Shown: positions 50,137 to 59,573 of the stretch, in pieces
Layout of the letters: every line of letters begins with the position of its first letter
Position numbering within the stretch: the first letter of the stretch is position 1
From: Streptomyces ficellus
GTDB taxonomy: Bacteria; Actinomycetota; Actinomycetes; Streptomycetales; Streptomycetaceae
Length of the DNA stretch: 64,000 bases
Assembly (NCBI RefSeq): GCF_009739905.1
Contig: NZ_CP034279.1
Location: 930,001-994,000, forward strand
Direction of reading: 5' to 3'
The notes under the pieces: generated by a model
Database searches by the model: none
Seen by the model: the letters and a program-made list of their open reading frames with translations, nothing else
What the model was told of the DNA's origin: nothing
Made by a program: the position numbers and the translations under genes

Positions 50137-51030
50137 TCAGAGCGAGACGCCGTGCTGGCGCAGGTACGCAAGCGGGTCGATGTCCGAGCCGTAGTTGGGG
50201 CTGGTCCGGATCTCGAAGTGCAGGTGCGGGCCGGTGGAGTTGCCGGTGGAACCGGACAGGCCGATCTGCTGGCCGCCGCTCACCGACTGGCCGGAGGAGA
50301 CGGACAGCGAGGAGAGGTGGGCGTACTGCGAGTAGTTGCCGTCGGCGTGCTTGATGACGACCTCGTTGCCGTAGGCGCCGCTCCAGCCGGCCGAGACGAC
50401 GGTGCCCGCGCCGACGGCCTTGACGGTCGTGCCGGAGGAGGCCGAGAAGTCGACACCGGTGTGGTAGCCGGAGGACCAGCTGGAGCCGGAGGCGCGGTAG
50501 GAGGTGCTGACGCCGGCGTCGACCGGGGCGGTGAAGCCGGAGCCGCTGGTCTTCGGGGCGGACTGGGCCGGGGCCTCGGACTTGGCGGCGGAGCGCGAGG
50601 CGCGGCTCTCGTCGCGGTCGTCCGCCTTGGGCTTGGCCGGGGCGGCCTTCGCGGGGGCGGCCTTCGACTTGGCGCCGAGGGTGAGCTCCATGCCCGGGAT
50701 GATCAGGGACGGGTCCTCGCCGATGACCTGGCGGTTGTCCTGGTACAGCTTCTTCCAGCCGCCCTTGACGTTCTTGTTGTGGGCGATCTTGGAGAGGTGG
50801 TCGCCGGAGACGACCGTGTAGGTGCGCGGCGCGGCCTTCTGCGGGGCGGCCTGGGCGGCTTCGGCGGTCACGGCCTGCGGCGCGGCGGCGGGGGCGGCCT
50901 GCTCGGCGGCGTGCGCGCCGGTGGCCCCGAAGAGCGGGAGCGCGAAGGCCGCGCCACCCGTACCGGCGGCGACGAAACCACGCGTGATGGTGCTGGACTT
51001 GGGACGGCGGTGCTTACCCTTCGCGGGCAT
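50137..51030 (-). CDS. Secreted LysM-M23 peptidoglycan endopeptidase
   Basis: A 297-residue exported cell-wall hydrolase. Signal peptide at residues 1-41 (basic start MPAKGKHRRPKSS, hydrophobic core GFVAAGTGGAAFALPLFGA, AHA cleavage site), an Ala/Pro-rich linker, a LysM domain (YTVVSGDHLSKIAHN...IIPGMELTL), a charged linker, and the M23 metallopeptidase domain with HTGVDFSA (HxxxD) and the HLHFEIR motif. It cuts peptide bridges of peptidoglycan. A c-di-AMP riboswitch precedes it, matching other Streptomyces cell-wall hydrolases. GGAGAGG precedes the ATG at 51028-51030. Confidence 0.95.
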   Translation of the reverse strand: MPAKGKHRRPKSSTITRGFVAAGTGGAAFALPLFGATGAHAAEQAAPAAAPQAVTAEAAQAAPQKAAPRTYTVVSGDHLSKIAHNKNVKGGWKKLYQDNRQVIGEDPSLIIPGMELTLGAKSKAAPAKAAPAKPKADDRDESRASRSAAKSEAPAQSAPKTSGSGFTAPVDAGVSTSYRASGSSWSSGYHTGVDFSASSGTTVKAVGAGTVVSAGWSGAYGNEVVIKHADGNYSQYAHLSSLSVSSGQSVSGGQQIGLSGSTGNSTGPHLHFEIRTSPNYGSDIDPLAYLRQHGVSL

Positions 51031-51045
51031 GGCGATTTCCTCTCC

Positions 51046-51216
51046 GGCGCCTGCGAGGTGAGCTGTCGGGTTCGGACTGGAGTTGTCCGGCCGCGTCATG
51101 GACGCGACTTCACCCCGAGCCGGTCCCGGAAATCCGGGTCGGCGTACTACCTGGGTCCCCCGCTCCTGCCACGCGTGGGTGGGTGCGAATTCCGACCGGT
51201 GGCAGGATTCGGCGGT
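51046..51216 (-). promoter_or_regulatory. ydaO-type c-di-AMP riboswitch
   Basis: In the minus-strand leader of the M23 gene the conserved blocks of the Streptomyces ydaO element appear in order: paired CTGCCAC and GTGGCAG, then GGAGCGGGGGACCCAGG, GGGGTGAAG, a GC stem near CGCGTCCATGACGCG, and the 3' block TCCGAACCCGACAGCTCACC followed by TCGCAGGCG. In Streptomyces this class represses cell-wall hydrolase genes when c-di-AMP is high. Borders are approximate. Confidence 0.85.
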
Positions 51217-51786
51217 CCGGCCGGATTGCCGAGACCGTAAGCGAGTGGGGTCGGCGTGAACAAGCCGCTGATTTCCCCACCGCATTCCGGGCGGTGGTGA
51301 AGCCCGGGAATTCCGGTCACCCTCCGTGGACAAGGGATCATGAATTCCCGCTGTGGGCACGGAATTTGTGGAGGGTGTCCCGCCACGGACGGTCACAGTT
51401 ATGACGCTGCTCACGTGGCTCCGGCCATCTCCCGGGCGACCAGGGCACGTTATACCCAATCACCCAATACGGACAGAACAGCCATTAGCTGACGAGTCTT
51501 GCCAATCCCACCGCGTAGGCGGCTGGATGCGGCAGCCCCGGTCCGCGCAGCGCCGGGTTCACGAACACCATCGAAGACCTACGAAGTGGGACAGAAGCGC
51601 ATCTACCGTCTCCGGTCCATGGGCCGCGACGGCCCGGCTGCGGGCTCGTCCACCCCCCGCGACCATGGGAAGGGCAACGGATGTGCGACGCGCACGGAGA
51701 TTGATTGCCCGACGCACCGATGTCGTATCGTCGGATCGCGAACATCGTCGGCGGCGGACGCCGACCGCAGACACGGAGGAGCCCCC
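51217..51786. other. Divergent promoter region, M23 peptidase and phosphatase
   Basis: 570 nt between the riboswitch and the phosphatase GTG. The region around 51440-51500 is AT-richer and probably holds one of the promoters. I see no gene. Confidence 0.45.
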
Positions 51787-52599
51787 GTGACGCAGGAGCT
51801 GCCGCAGGTCCCGTCGACAGAGCCCGAGCTGACCGGGGTGCGCAACTTCCGTGACGTCGGCGGGCTTCCGACGGTGGACGGCCGGCGGGTGCGCCACGGG
51901 ATCCTGTACCGCAGCGGCCACCTCGCGCACGCCACGGGCACGGACGCCGCCTTCCTCGCTGGTCTCGGTCTGCACACGATCTTCGACTTCCGCAACGCCG
52001 CCGACCAGAAGCTGGAAGGTCCGGACGTCGAGCTCCCGGGCGTACGGAACGTGAACATCCCGCTCTCCGACCCGGCCGACGGCGCGGAATTCTGGACCAT
52101 GGTCCGGGACGGCGACCTCGACCAGCTGCGCTCCATCCTGGCGGACGGCAAGGGCGCGGCCCGGATGACGGCCTCGTACCGCATGATCATCAAGGAGCGC
52201 ACCGCCGAGCACAGCCGGGTCCTCCACGCGCTCGCCGAGGACAGCGTCCCCGCCCTGATGCACTGCGCGGCGGGCAAGGACCGGGCCGGGCTCTCCATAG
52301 CGGTGTCCCTGCTCGCGGTCGGCGTCGAGCGCGACGCGATCGAGGAGGACTACCTCAAGTCCAACGACCCGCACCGCCGCTACAAGGTGCGCCGCAGCGA
52401 CACCTCCCCCGCCGCGATGTCCCCCCAGGTCATGGAGCTGCTCAGCCCGCTCTTCGAGGCCCGCATCGACTACCTGACGGCGGCCTTCACCACGATCGAG
52501 GAGACCTGGGGCTCGACCGAGCGGTACCTGACCGAGGGCCTGAAAATCAGCCCCGAGACGCGCGAGCGGCTCCGCGAGCGGCTCCTCGACCAGGGCTGA
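51787..52599 (+). CDS. Tyrosine/serine protein phosphatase (PtpB-like)
   Basis: A 270-residue dual-specificity-type phosphatase: N-terminal VRNFRDVGGLPTVDG and LYRSGHL, then the P-loop HCAAGKDRAGLS (HCxxGKDRTG-type, with Ala for Thr after Arg). This is the PtpB/YwlE-unrelated 'tyrosine/serine phosphatase' family. The GTG at 51787 has GGAGGAG upstream. It is likely intracellular, acting on a phosphoprotein or phosphoinositide-like substrate. Confidence 0.88.
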   Translation: MTQELPQVPSTEPELTGVRNFRDVGGLPTVDGRRVRHGILYRSGHLAHATGTDAAFLAGLGLHTIFDFRNAADQKLEGPDVELPGVRNVNIPLSDPADGAEFWTMVRDGDLDQLRSILADGKGAARMTASYRMIIKERTAEHSRVLHALAEDSVPALMHCAAGKDRAGLSIAVSLLAVGVERDAIEEDYLKSNDPHRRYKVRRSDTSPAAMSPQVMELLSPLFEARIDYLTAAFTTIEETWGSTERYLTEGLKISPETRERLRERLLDQG

Positions 52600-52618
52600 G
52601 CCCCACGCCCGCCGCCGG

Positions 52619-53308
52619 TCAGCGGCGGTGGGCGTCCGTGCCGAGGCACAGGTCCGCCGCGGCGCTCTGCATAAGGGTGTGGACGAACAGCAGCTCGGCC
52701 CCGGCCCGGGTCGCCGCGGCGATCCGGTGCGGGGTCAGCGAGTCGAAGTGGGCACTGTCCCCGGGGTCGAGCACGTGCACCGCCTCACCGAGGGCCAGCC
52801 GCACCCGGCCGTCGAGGACGTACAGCCACTCCTCCCCCGGGTGTACGCGCACGAGGTCGCCCGGCGCCGCATACGGCACGCGGACGCGCAGCGCCTGCAT
52901 CGCCCGCCCGGGGCCGCCGGCCTGGTGGTAGATCCAGCCGTCCGCCTCGGCGGGCTCGGCCCGGCCGCCCCGGACGATGGGGTCGCGCTCGGGCGGCACC
53001 TCGCCGAGCAGCTCGGACACGGTCGCGCCGTAGGTACGGGCCAGCCCGAGCAGCATCGGCAGCGAGGGCTGGCGGCGGCCGGTCTCCAGGCGGGACAGGT
53101 GGGCCGGGGAGAGCCCGGCGCGCCGCGCGGCGGCCTCCAGGGTCAGCCCCCGGCGCCTGCGCAACGCCCGCAGCTGCGGCGCGACGTCCGGCAGCGCGCC
53201 GCCGCCTTCGTTCTCCTCCGCCGGCGATGAGGCGTCCGGCGACCCGGGGTACGGCGACCCGGGGTCCGGCGACCCGGAGTCCGGCGAGGGTGCGGGAGAG
53301 GTGTTCAT
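52619..53308 (-). CDS. XRE-cupin transcriptional regulator
   Basis: A 229-residue regulator with a Ser/Pro/Gly-repeat N-terminus (about residues 1-30), an XRE HTH (LRALRRRRGLTLEAAARRAG, LSPAHLSRLETGRRQPSLPM) and a C-terminal cupin (VHPGEEWLYVLDGRVRLALG, VLDPGDSAHFDSLTPHRI). This is the SCO6770-like gene next to hopanoid genes as I remember them. It autoregulates probably through the paired palindromes just upstream. Same strand as, and 87 nt after, the hopanoid operon. Confidence 0.88.
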   Translation of the reverse strand: MNTSPAPSPDSGSPDPGSPYPGSPDASSPAEENEGGGALPDVAPQLRALRRRRGLTLEAAARRAGLSPAHLSRLETGRRQPSLPMLLGLARTYGATVSELLGEVPPERDPIVRGGRAEPAEADGWIYHQAGGPGRAMQALRVRVPYAAPGDLVRVHPGEEWLYVLDGRVRLALGEAVHVLDPGDSAHFDSLTPHRIAAATRAGAELLFVHTLMQSAAADLCLGTDAHRR

Positions 53309-53329
53309 GGCTCCATTGCGCCAGGCTTC

Positions 53330-53362
53330 TGCCTCAGAGGCAAGCCGGTTGCCCCTGAGGCA
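53330..53362. promoter_or_regulatory. Paired palindromic operator of the XRE-cupin gene
   Basis: TGCCTCAGAGGCAA (53330-53343) and TTGCCCCTGAGGCA (53349-53362) form a 14-bp inverted repeat with one mismatch and a 5-nt spacer. Each half is also nearly palindromic (TGCCTC-A-GAGGCA). They lie about 20-55 nt before the XRE-cupin start, a typical autoregulatory position. Confidence 0.7.
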
Positions 53363-53395
53363 GGAGGCAGAGGGCGGCGGGCAGGAGACAGGGGC

Positions 53396-54781
53396 TCAGC
53401 GGTTGGCGACCGCCTGCTTGACCAGCGTCTTGCCGAAGTCCCACATCAGGCCGCCGCCGCTGTGCGCCTCGTCCATGACGGTGGTGAACGCCGCCACGAA
53501 ACGGTCCACCTCCCGCTCGCCGATGATCAGCGGCGGGATCAGCTTGATGACCTCCAGGCGGTCGCCCGAGACCTGGGTGAGGATGCGGTGCCGTTGCAGC
53601 AGCGGGACCACGACCATCTGGGCGAAGAGCCCCTTGCGGGCCGCCTGGAGCATGGTCCACCGGCCGCGCAGGCCGAGCGAGGACGGGCGGCCGAACTCGA
53701 TGCCGATCATCAGGCCTCGGCCCCGCACCTCGTGCAGCATCTCGTAGCGGTCGACCAGCGCGGCGAGCCGGGACTTCAGCTGCTCACCGGTCCGCCGGGC
53801 GTTGGCCACGATCTCCTCGTCGTCCATCACGGACAGGACCGCGAGCCCCGCCGCCATGGCCTGGGCGTTGGAGCCGAAGCTGGCCGAGTGGATGAGCGTC
53901 CGGTCGAGCGACGAGTAGACGCGTCTGAAGATCCAGTCCTTGCCCAGCGTGGCGCCGACCGGCACGTAGCCGCCCGACAGGGCCTTGGCGACGCACACCA
54001 GGTCCGGCTCCACACCGTCCTCGTGCTGGTAGCCGTAGAAGGCGCCGGTCCGGCCGAGGCCGGTCTGGACCTCGTCGGCGATGAGCAGCGCCTTGTGCCG
54101 GTGGAGCAGGTCCTGCGCGGCGCGCAGGAACCCGGGAGGGGTCTCGTGCACGCCCTTGCCCTGGATGGGCTCGACGATGAACGCGGCCACGTCGCCGCGC
54201 TTCAGCTCCCGCTCCAGCGCGTCCAGGTCGCCCAGCTCGATGGCGGTGTCGGGCAGCAGCGGGTCGAAGCCGTCGCGGAAGCAGCTCTCACCGTTGACCG
54301 AGAGGGAGCCGGTGGTCAGTCCGTGGAAGGCGTGCGAGCAGTACAGGACGCGGGGCCTGCCGGTGGCGCACCGGGCGAACTTCAGCGCGGTCTCCACCGC
54401 CTCCGTGCCGCTGTTGGAGAAGAAGGCCCGGTCCAGGTGCGGCGAGCGGGCGAGGAGCCGCTCGGCGAGCAGTCCGGGCAGGGGCGGGCAGTCGAAGCGG
54501 GTGAGGTCGGCGAGCTCCGCGTCGAGGACGTCGTGGAGGGCCTTGCGTACGACGGGGTGGTGGCGGCCGAGGCCCATGACGCCGAAGCCGGCGAGCATGT
54601 CGAGGTAGTCGTTGTCCTCGGTGTCCCAGAAGTAGGCGCCTTCGGCGCGTTCGTAGGTGTTGTCGAAGCCGATCGTCTGGAGCATCCGCGGCAGCTGCGG
54701 ATTGAGGTGGCGGGCGTGCAGCTCGTAGCCCTCGGTGCCGCGCTCGGCGAGCAGTGCGGCCAGATCGAACTTCTTGCTCAT
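53396..54781 (-). CDS. hpnO: Class III aminotransferase, aminobacteriohopanetriol synthase-like
   Basis: A 461-residue PLP class III aminotransferase: [46 protein letters not shown] and the PLP lysine in [13 protein letters not shown]. In hopanoid clusters this enzyme (HpnO) aminates the ribose-derived side chain to give aminobacteriohopanetriol, which Streptomyces produce. Its ATG overlaps the dxs stop (54778-54781), last gene of the hopanoid operon. Symbol given by context and family. Confidence 0.83.
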   Translation of the reverse strand: MSKKFDLAALLAERGTEGYELHARHLNPQLPRMLQTIGFDNTYERAEGAYFWDTEDNDYLDMLAGFGVMGLGRHHPVVRKALHDVLDAELADLTRFDCPPLPGLLAERLLARSPHLDRAFFSNSGTEAVETALKFARCATGRPRVLYCSHAFHGLTTGSLSVNGESCFRDGFDPLLPDTAIELGDLDALERELKRGDVAAFIVEPIQGKGVHETPPGFLRAAQDLLHRHKALLIADEVQTGLGRTGAFYGYQHEDGVEPDLVCVAKALSGGYVPVGATLGKDWIFRRVYSSLDRTLIHSASFGSNAQAMAAGLAVLSVMDDEEIVANARRTGEQLKSRLAALVDRYEMLHEVRGRGLMIGIEFGRPSSLGLRGRWTMLQAARKGLFAQMVVVPLLQRHRILTQVSGDRLEVIKLIPPLIIGEREVDRFVAAFTTVMDEAHSGGGLMWDFGKTLVKQAVANR

Positions 54782-56661
54782 GCGTCGTTCTCCTTGCCTG
54801 CCAGGGCTGCGCTGATCCGCCCCGCGATCTCCACCGGGGTGAGTCCGATGTCGGCCAGCACTTCGCCGCGCTTGGCGTGGGCGAGGAACTGTTCCGGGAT
54901 GCCGAAGGTGCGCAGGGGTACGTCGGTGCCGGCGTCCCGCAGCGCCTGGCCGACCGCCCAGCCGACGCCGCCGCTGCGGACGTTGTCCTCGACGACGGCG
55001 ACCAGCCGGTGCGTGGCGGCGAGCGGGGCGAGCCGCTCGTCGACGGGCTTGACCCACCGCGGGTCGACGACGGTGCAGCCGATGCCGCGTTCCGCGAGCA
55101 GTTCGGCGGCCCCGAGGCAGACGGCCGCCATGACACCGACGGCGACCAGCAGCACCTCGGGACGCCCGTCCGGGCGGCGCAGCACGTCCATGCCGCCGAC
55201 GCGGCCGACGGCGGGCACGGCGGGTCCCGCCTGCTCCTTGGGGAACCGGACCAGGGTCGGCGCGTCGCGTACGTCGACCGCCTCGCGCAGCTGGGAGCGC
55301 AACTGGGCGGGGTCGCGCGGGGCGGCGATCCGCAGCCCGGGGACGGCCTGGAGGACGGACAGGTCCCACATGCCGTTGTGCGAGGGGCCGTCCGTGCCGG
55401 TGACACCGGCGCGGTCCAGGACGAAGGTGACGCCGCACCGGTGGAGGGCCACGTCCATCAGGAGCTGGTCGAAGGCCCGGTTGAGGAAGGTGGCGTAGAC
55501 GGCGACGACCGGGTGCAGCCCTCCGGTGGCGAGTCCGGCCGCGCAGACGGCCGCGTGCTGCTCGGCGATGCCGACGTCCCACACCCGGTCGGGGAACCGC
55601 TCGGCGAACCGGGTCAGCCCGACGGGGTGCAGCATCGCGGCGGTGAGGGCGACGACGTCCGGCCGCTCGGCCCCGATCTCGGCGATGGCCTCGCCGAACA
55701 CGGACGTCCAGGACGGGCCGGCGGCGGGTGTGAGCGGCTCGCAGGTGAGCGGGTCCATGGCGCCGACAGCGTGGAAGTGGTCGGCCTCGTCCTCCAGGGC
55801 CGGCCCGTAGCCGTGGCCCTTCTGGGTCAGGCAGTGGACGAGGACGGGGCCGTGGAAGCGCTTGGCGCTGCGCAGGGCGGCCTCGACGGCGGCGATGTCG
55901 TGCCCGTCGACCGGGCCGACGTACTTCAGTCCCAGGTCCTCGAACATGCCCTGGGGGGCGATGAAGTCCTTGAAGCCCTTCTTGGCGCCGTGCAGCGACC
56001 CGTACAGCGGCGGTCCGATGACGGGCGTGTGGCGCAGGACGTCCTTGCCCCACTCGAGGAACCGCTCGTAGCCGTCGGTGGTGCGCAGGGTGGAGAGGTG
56101 CCCGGCGAGGCCGCCGATGGTGGGCGCGTAGGATCGCTCGTTGTCGTTGACGACGACGATGAGGGGGCGGTCCTTGGCGGCGGCGATGTTGTTGAGGGCC
56201 TCCCAGGCCATGCCGCCGGTGAGGGCGCCGTCTCCGATGACGGCGACGACGTGCTCGTCGCCGCCGCGCAGGTCGCGCGCCTTGGCGAGGCCGTCGGCCC
56301 AGCCGAGGGCGGTGGAGGCGTGGGAGTTCTCGATGACGTCGTGCTCGGACTCCTCGCGCGAGGGGTAGCCGGACAGGCCTCCCTTGCCTCGCAGCTTGGA
56401 GAAGTCCTGGCGGCCGGTGAGCAGTTTGTGGACGTAGGCCTGGTGGCCGGTGTCCCACAGGAGGCGGTCGACGGGCGAGTCGAACACCCGGTGCAGGGCG
56501 ATGGTCAGTTCGACGACGCCCAGGTTGGGGCCGAGGTGGCCGCCGGTGCGGGCGACGGCCCGTACGAGGAACTCCCTGATCTCGTCGGCCAGTTCGTCGA
56601 GCTTGGCGCCGTCCAGCGCCTTGAGGTCGCGCGGCTCCCGAATGCTTTCGAGGATCGTCAC
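54778..56661 (-). CDS. dxs: 1-deoxy-D-xylulose-5-phosphate synthase
   Basis: A 627-residue TPP enzyme, first step of the MEP pathway (pyruvate + glyceraldehyde-3-phosphate to DXP). Features: [23 protein letters not shown] motif [33 protein letters not shown], the catalytic-type glutamate in [11 protein letters not shown] and [14 protein letters not shown]. It starts with a GTG at 56659-56661. Being inside the hopanoid operon it boosts precursor supply when hopanoids are made; a second dxs probably exists elsewhere (inference). Confidence 0.96.
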   Translation of the reverse strand: MTILESIREPRDLKALDGAKLDELADEIREFLVRAVARTGGHLGPNLGVVELTIALHRVFDSPVDRLLWDTGHQAYVHKLLTGRQDFSKLRGKGGLSGYPSREESEHDVIENSHASTALGWADGLAKARDLRGGDEHVVAVIGDGALTGGMAWEALNNIAAAKDRPLIVVVNDNERSYAPTIGGLAGHLSTLRTTDGYERFLEWGKDVLRHTPVIGPPLYGSLHGAKKGFKDFIAPQGMFEDLGLKYVGPVDGHDIAAVEAALRSAKRFHGPVLVHCLTQKGHGYGPALEDEADHFHAVGAMDPLTCEPLTPAAGPSWTSVFGEAIAEIGAERPDVVALTAAMLHPVGLTRFAERFPDRVWDVGIAEQHAAVCAAGLATGGLHPVVAVYATFLNRAFDQLLMDVALHRCGVTFVLDRAGVTGTDGPSHNGMWDLSVLQAVPGLRIAAPRDPAQLRSQLREAVDVRDAPTLVRFPKEQAGPAVPAVGRVGGMDVLRRPDGRPEVLLVAVGVMAAVCLGAAELLAERGIGCTVVDPRWVKPVDERLAPLAATHRLVAVVEDNVRSGGVGWAVGQALRDAGTDVPLRTFGIPEQFLAHAKRGEVLADIGLTPVEIAGRISAALAGKENDA

Positions 56662-56684
56662 GCTCGGGCCCCTCTCTGCTGCGG

Positions 56685-57845
56685 TCAGCTGACGGTGACG
56701 GCGGGTTCGCCGGAGGTCACGCCGTCCTTCTCCATCTGCTCGGCGATCTTCAGCGCCTCTTCGATCAGCGTCTCGACGATCTTGGACTCGGGGACGGTCT
56801 TGATGACCTCGCCCTTCACGAAGATCTGCCCCTTGCCGTTGCCCGAGGCGACACCGAGGTCGGCCTCACGGGCCTCGCCCGGGCCGTTGACGACGCAGCC
56901 CATGACCGCGACGCGCAGCGGGACCTCCATGCCCTCCAGGCCCGCGCTGACCTGGTCGGCCAGCTTGTAGACGTCGACCTGGGCACGCCCGCACGACGGG
57001 CAGGACACGATCTCCAGTCGGCGCCGGCGGAGGTTGAGGGATTCGAGGATCTGGATGCCGACCTTGACCTCCTCGGCCGGCGGGGCCGACAGGGAGACGC
57101 GGATGGTGTCGCCGATGCCCTCGGACAGCAGGGCGCCGAAGGCGACGGCCGACTTGATGGTGCCCTGGAACGCCGGGCCGGCCTCAGTGACGCCGAGGTG
57201 CAGCGGATAGTCACACGCCGCCGCCAGCCGGCGGTAGGCCTCGATCATCACCACCGGGTCGTTGTGCTTGACCGAGATCTTGATGTCGCGGAAGCCGTGC
57301 TCCTCGAACAGGGACGCCTCCCAGAGGGCCGACTCGACGAGCGCCTCCGGGGTGGCCCTGCCGTACTTCTCCAGCAGGCGGCGGTCCAGGGAGCCCGCGT
57401 TGACGCCGATGCGGATCGGGGTGCCCGCGTCCCGCGCCGCCTTGGCGATCTCCTTGACCTTGTCGTCGAACTGCTTGATGTTGCCCGGGTTGACCCGGAC
57501 GGCAGCGCAGCCCGCGTCGATGGCGGCGAAGACGTACTTCGGCTGGAAGTGGATGTCGGCGATGACCGGGATCCGCGACTTGCGGGCGATGACCGGCAGC
57601 GCGTCCGCGTCGTCCTGCGCTGGGCAGGCGACGCGGACGATCTGGCAGCCGGACGCGGTCAGCTCGGCGATCTGCTGGAGCGTGGCACCGATGTCGGAGG
57701 TGCGCGTCGTCGTCATCGACTGCACCGACACGGGCGCGTCGCCGCCCACGGCCACCGAGCCGACCCGGATCCGCCGTGCGGCGCGGCGCTCGGCGAGTGG
57801 CCGGGGCGGCGGCGTGGGCAGCCCGAGGCCCACGGGCTCCGGCAT
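56685..57845 (-). CDS. ispG: 4-hydroxy-3-methylbut-2-enyl diphosphate synthase
   Basis: A 386-residue IspG (GcpE), the [4Fe-4S] enzyme of the MEP pathway. N-terminal TIM barrel ([48 protein letters not shown]) and C-terminal cluster domain with CPSCGR and [13 protein letters not shown] giving the three cysteines and glutamate. I take the ATG at 57843-57845; a GTG one codon upstream is possible. It follows hpnH with a 4-nt gap. Confidence 0.95.
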   Translation of the reverse strand: MPEPVGLGLPTPPPRPLAERRAARRIRVGSVAVGGDAPVSVQSMTTTRTSDIGATLQQIAELTASGCQIVRVACPAQDDADALPVIARKSRIPVIADIHFQPKYVFAAIDAGCAAVRVNPGNIKQFDDKVKEIAKAARDAGTPIRIGVNAGSLDRRLLEKYGRATPEALVESALWEASLFEEHGFRDIKISVKHNDPVVMIEAYRRLAAACDYPLHLGVTEAGPAFQGTIKSAVAFGALLSEGIGDTIRVSLSAPPAEEVKVGIQILESLNLRRRRLEIVSCPSCGRAQVDVYKLADQVSAGLEGMEVPLRVAVMGCVVNGPGEAREADLGVASGNGKGQIFVKGEVIKTVPESKIVETLIEEALKIAEQMEKDGVTSGEPAVTVS

Positions 57846-57849
57846 CACC

Positions 57850-58872
57850 TCACCCCCGGCTTCCGGAGACCGTTTCGCGGGCGGCGCGCAGGGACTCCTT
57901 GAGCGAGCCCATGGTGGCGAGGACGGCGGTCGGCTCGTAGCCGCAGTGCGCCATGCAGTTGGCGCAGCGCGGGTCCTTGCCCCGGCCGTACTTGTCCCAG
58001 TCGGTCTCCTCGACGAGCTCCCGGTACGTCGGGACGTACCCGTCGGACATCAGGTAGCAGGGCCGCTGCCAGCCGAAGAGCGAGTAGTTGGGGATCGCCC
58101 AGGCGGTGCAGGGGAAGTCGGCCTTGCCCTCCAGGAAGTCGAGGAAGAGCGGGGAGTGGTTGAGGCGCCAGCGCCGCCGGTTGCCGCCCGCGAAGGACTT
58201 CCGGAACAGTTCACGGGTCTGCTCGACGCCCAGGAAGTGCTCCTGGTCCGGCGCCTTCTCGTAGGCGTAGGCGGGCGAGATCATCATCTCGTCGACCTTG
58301 AGGTCGTCGTTGAGGTAGTTGAGCACCTCGATGACGGTCTGCGGGGTGTCGGTGTTGAAGAAGGTGGAGTTGGTGGTGACCCGGAAGCCGCGCCGCTTGG
58401 CCTCCTTGATGGCCTCCACCGCCTCGTCGAACACGCCCTCCTTGGCGACCGACTCGTCGTGCCGCTCGCGCAGGCCGTCGATGTGCACGGCGAAGGCGAA
58501 GAAGGGCGACGGGGTGAACTTCTCGATCTTCTTGCGCAGCAGCAGGGCGTTGGTGCACAGGAAGACGTATTTCCTGTGGGACACGAGCTGGCGCACGATC
58601 TCGTCGATCTGGGGGTGCATCAGGGGCTCGCCGCCCGCGATGGATACCATCGGCGCGCCGGACTCGAGGACCGCTCCGACCGCCTGGGCGACCGGCATGC
58701 GCTGCTTCAGCACGCCCGCCGGGTGCTGGATCTTGCCGCAGCCCTCGCACGCGAGGTTGCAGGCGTAGAGCGGCTCCAGTTCGACGATGAGCGGGAACTT
58801 CTCACGCTTGCGCATCTTCTGTTGGAAGAGATACGTCCCTACCCGGATGGTCTGGCGAAGCGGCATGGCCAT
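57850..58872 (-). CDS. hpnH: Adenosylhopane synthase, radical SAM
   Basis: A 340-residue radical SAM protein. The cluster motif is CNLACEGC (Cx3Cx2C) at about residues 41-48 followed by IQHPAGVLK and [13 protein letters not shown]. HpnH attaches a 5'-deoxyadenosyl group to diploptene, the first step of extended hopanoid synthesis. C-terminal [14 protein letters not shown] may bind a further metal centre. The ATG at 58870-58872 has AGGAGG upstream; it is 5 nt after the hpnG stop. Confidence 0.93.
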   Translation of the reverse strand: MAMPLRQTIRVGTYLFQQKMRKREKFPLIVELEPLYACNLACEGCGKIQHPAGVLKQRMPVAQAVGAVLESGAPMVSIAGGEPLMHPQIDEIVRQLVSHRKYVFLCTNALLLRKKIEKFTPSPFFAFAVHIDGLRERHDESVAKEGVFDEAVEAIKEAKRRGFRVTTNSTFFNTDTPQTVIEVLNYLNDDLKVDEMMISPAYAYEKAPDQEHFLGVEQTRELFRKSFAGGNRRRWRLNHSPLFLDFLEGKADFPCTAWAIPNYSLFGWQRPCYLMSDGYVPTYRELVEETDWDKYGRGKDPRCANCMAHCGYEPTAVLATMGSLKESLRAARETVSGSRG

Positions 58873-58877
58873 CTGGC

Positions 58878-59573
58878 TCACCTCCTGGGGAGCAGCAAAG
58901 AACGGTGCCATTCAAAGAAAGCTGGCAATACAGAACGAAGAACACGGAAGGCTGATATTCCCCCGCGTACCGTTCCAATCCGGACCAGCTCATGCTCTGG
59001 AGCGTCCACGACCACCCGGACGGCCGCAACCGGACGCGACCGGACGCCGGTGCTCAGCGCGCTGCGCAGGGTGGCCGCGGACTCCATGTCGACCGCGACG
59101 GCACCCGTGCCGCGCAGCTGGGACCGCTCCTGGCCCCGTACGACGTGGTCGGAGCCCACCAGCGGGCCGGTGTGCACCGTGCGCCCGGGAACGGCCCGCT
59201 CCAGCGCCTTGACCAGCAGTTCCGTGTCCGTGCAGGGGGTGGAGCCACCGGGGCCCCGGGTCTCGTCGGCCACCACCAGGTCGCCCGGGTGCATACCCGG
59301 CTCCAGGCCGGCGCAGAAGCCGGACGCCACGACCGCGGCGCCGCGCAGCTCGCCGCCCTCCAGCGCCCGGGCGACGGCCCGCTGGGCGTTCTCCGGCCCC
59401 ATGCCCGTACGCAGCACCGTCACCGGGCCGGATGCCACGCCGGCGTGGCGGCGGCGTCCGCTGCGCAGGGCGAGCTGTTCGATGCCGAGCGCGCAGGCGA
59501 TCAGCAGCGGTGGCGCGGCGGGAGCCGGCCCGGGCGGGTGCGCGGAACCGGAGGGCCCCGGTCCTGCCGCCAT
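58878..59573 (-). CDS. hpnG: Hopanoid phosphorylase-like nucleosidase
   Basis: A 231-residue protein of the purine-nucleoside-phosphorylase/MTAN-like family (TGMGPENAQRAV, ASGFCAGLEPGMHPGDLVVA, AVAVDMESAATL). HpnG removes adenine from adenosylhopane, giving ribosylhopane. Its ATG overlaps the shc stop (TGATG at 59571-59575). The N-terminal 25 residues are Pro/Ala-rich. Confidence 0.88.
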   Translation of the reverse strand: MAAGPGPSGSAHPPGPAPAAPPLLIACALGIEQLALRSGRRRHAGVASGPVTVLRTGMGPENAQRAVARALEGGELRGAAVVASGFCAGLEPGMHPGDLVVADETRGPGGSTPCTDTELLVKALERAVPGRTVHTGPLVGSDHVVRGQERSQLRGTGAVAVDMESAATLRSALSTGVRSRPVAAVRVVVDAPEHELVRIGTVRGGISAFRVLRSVLPAFFEWHRSLLLPRR

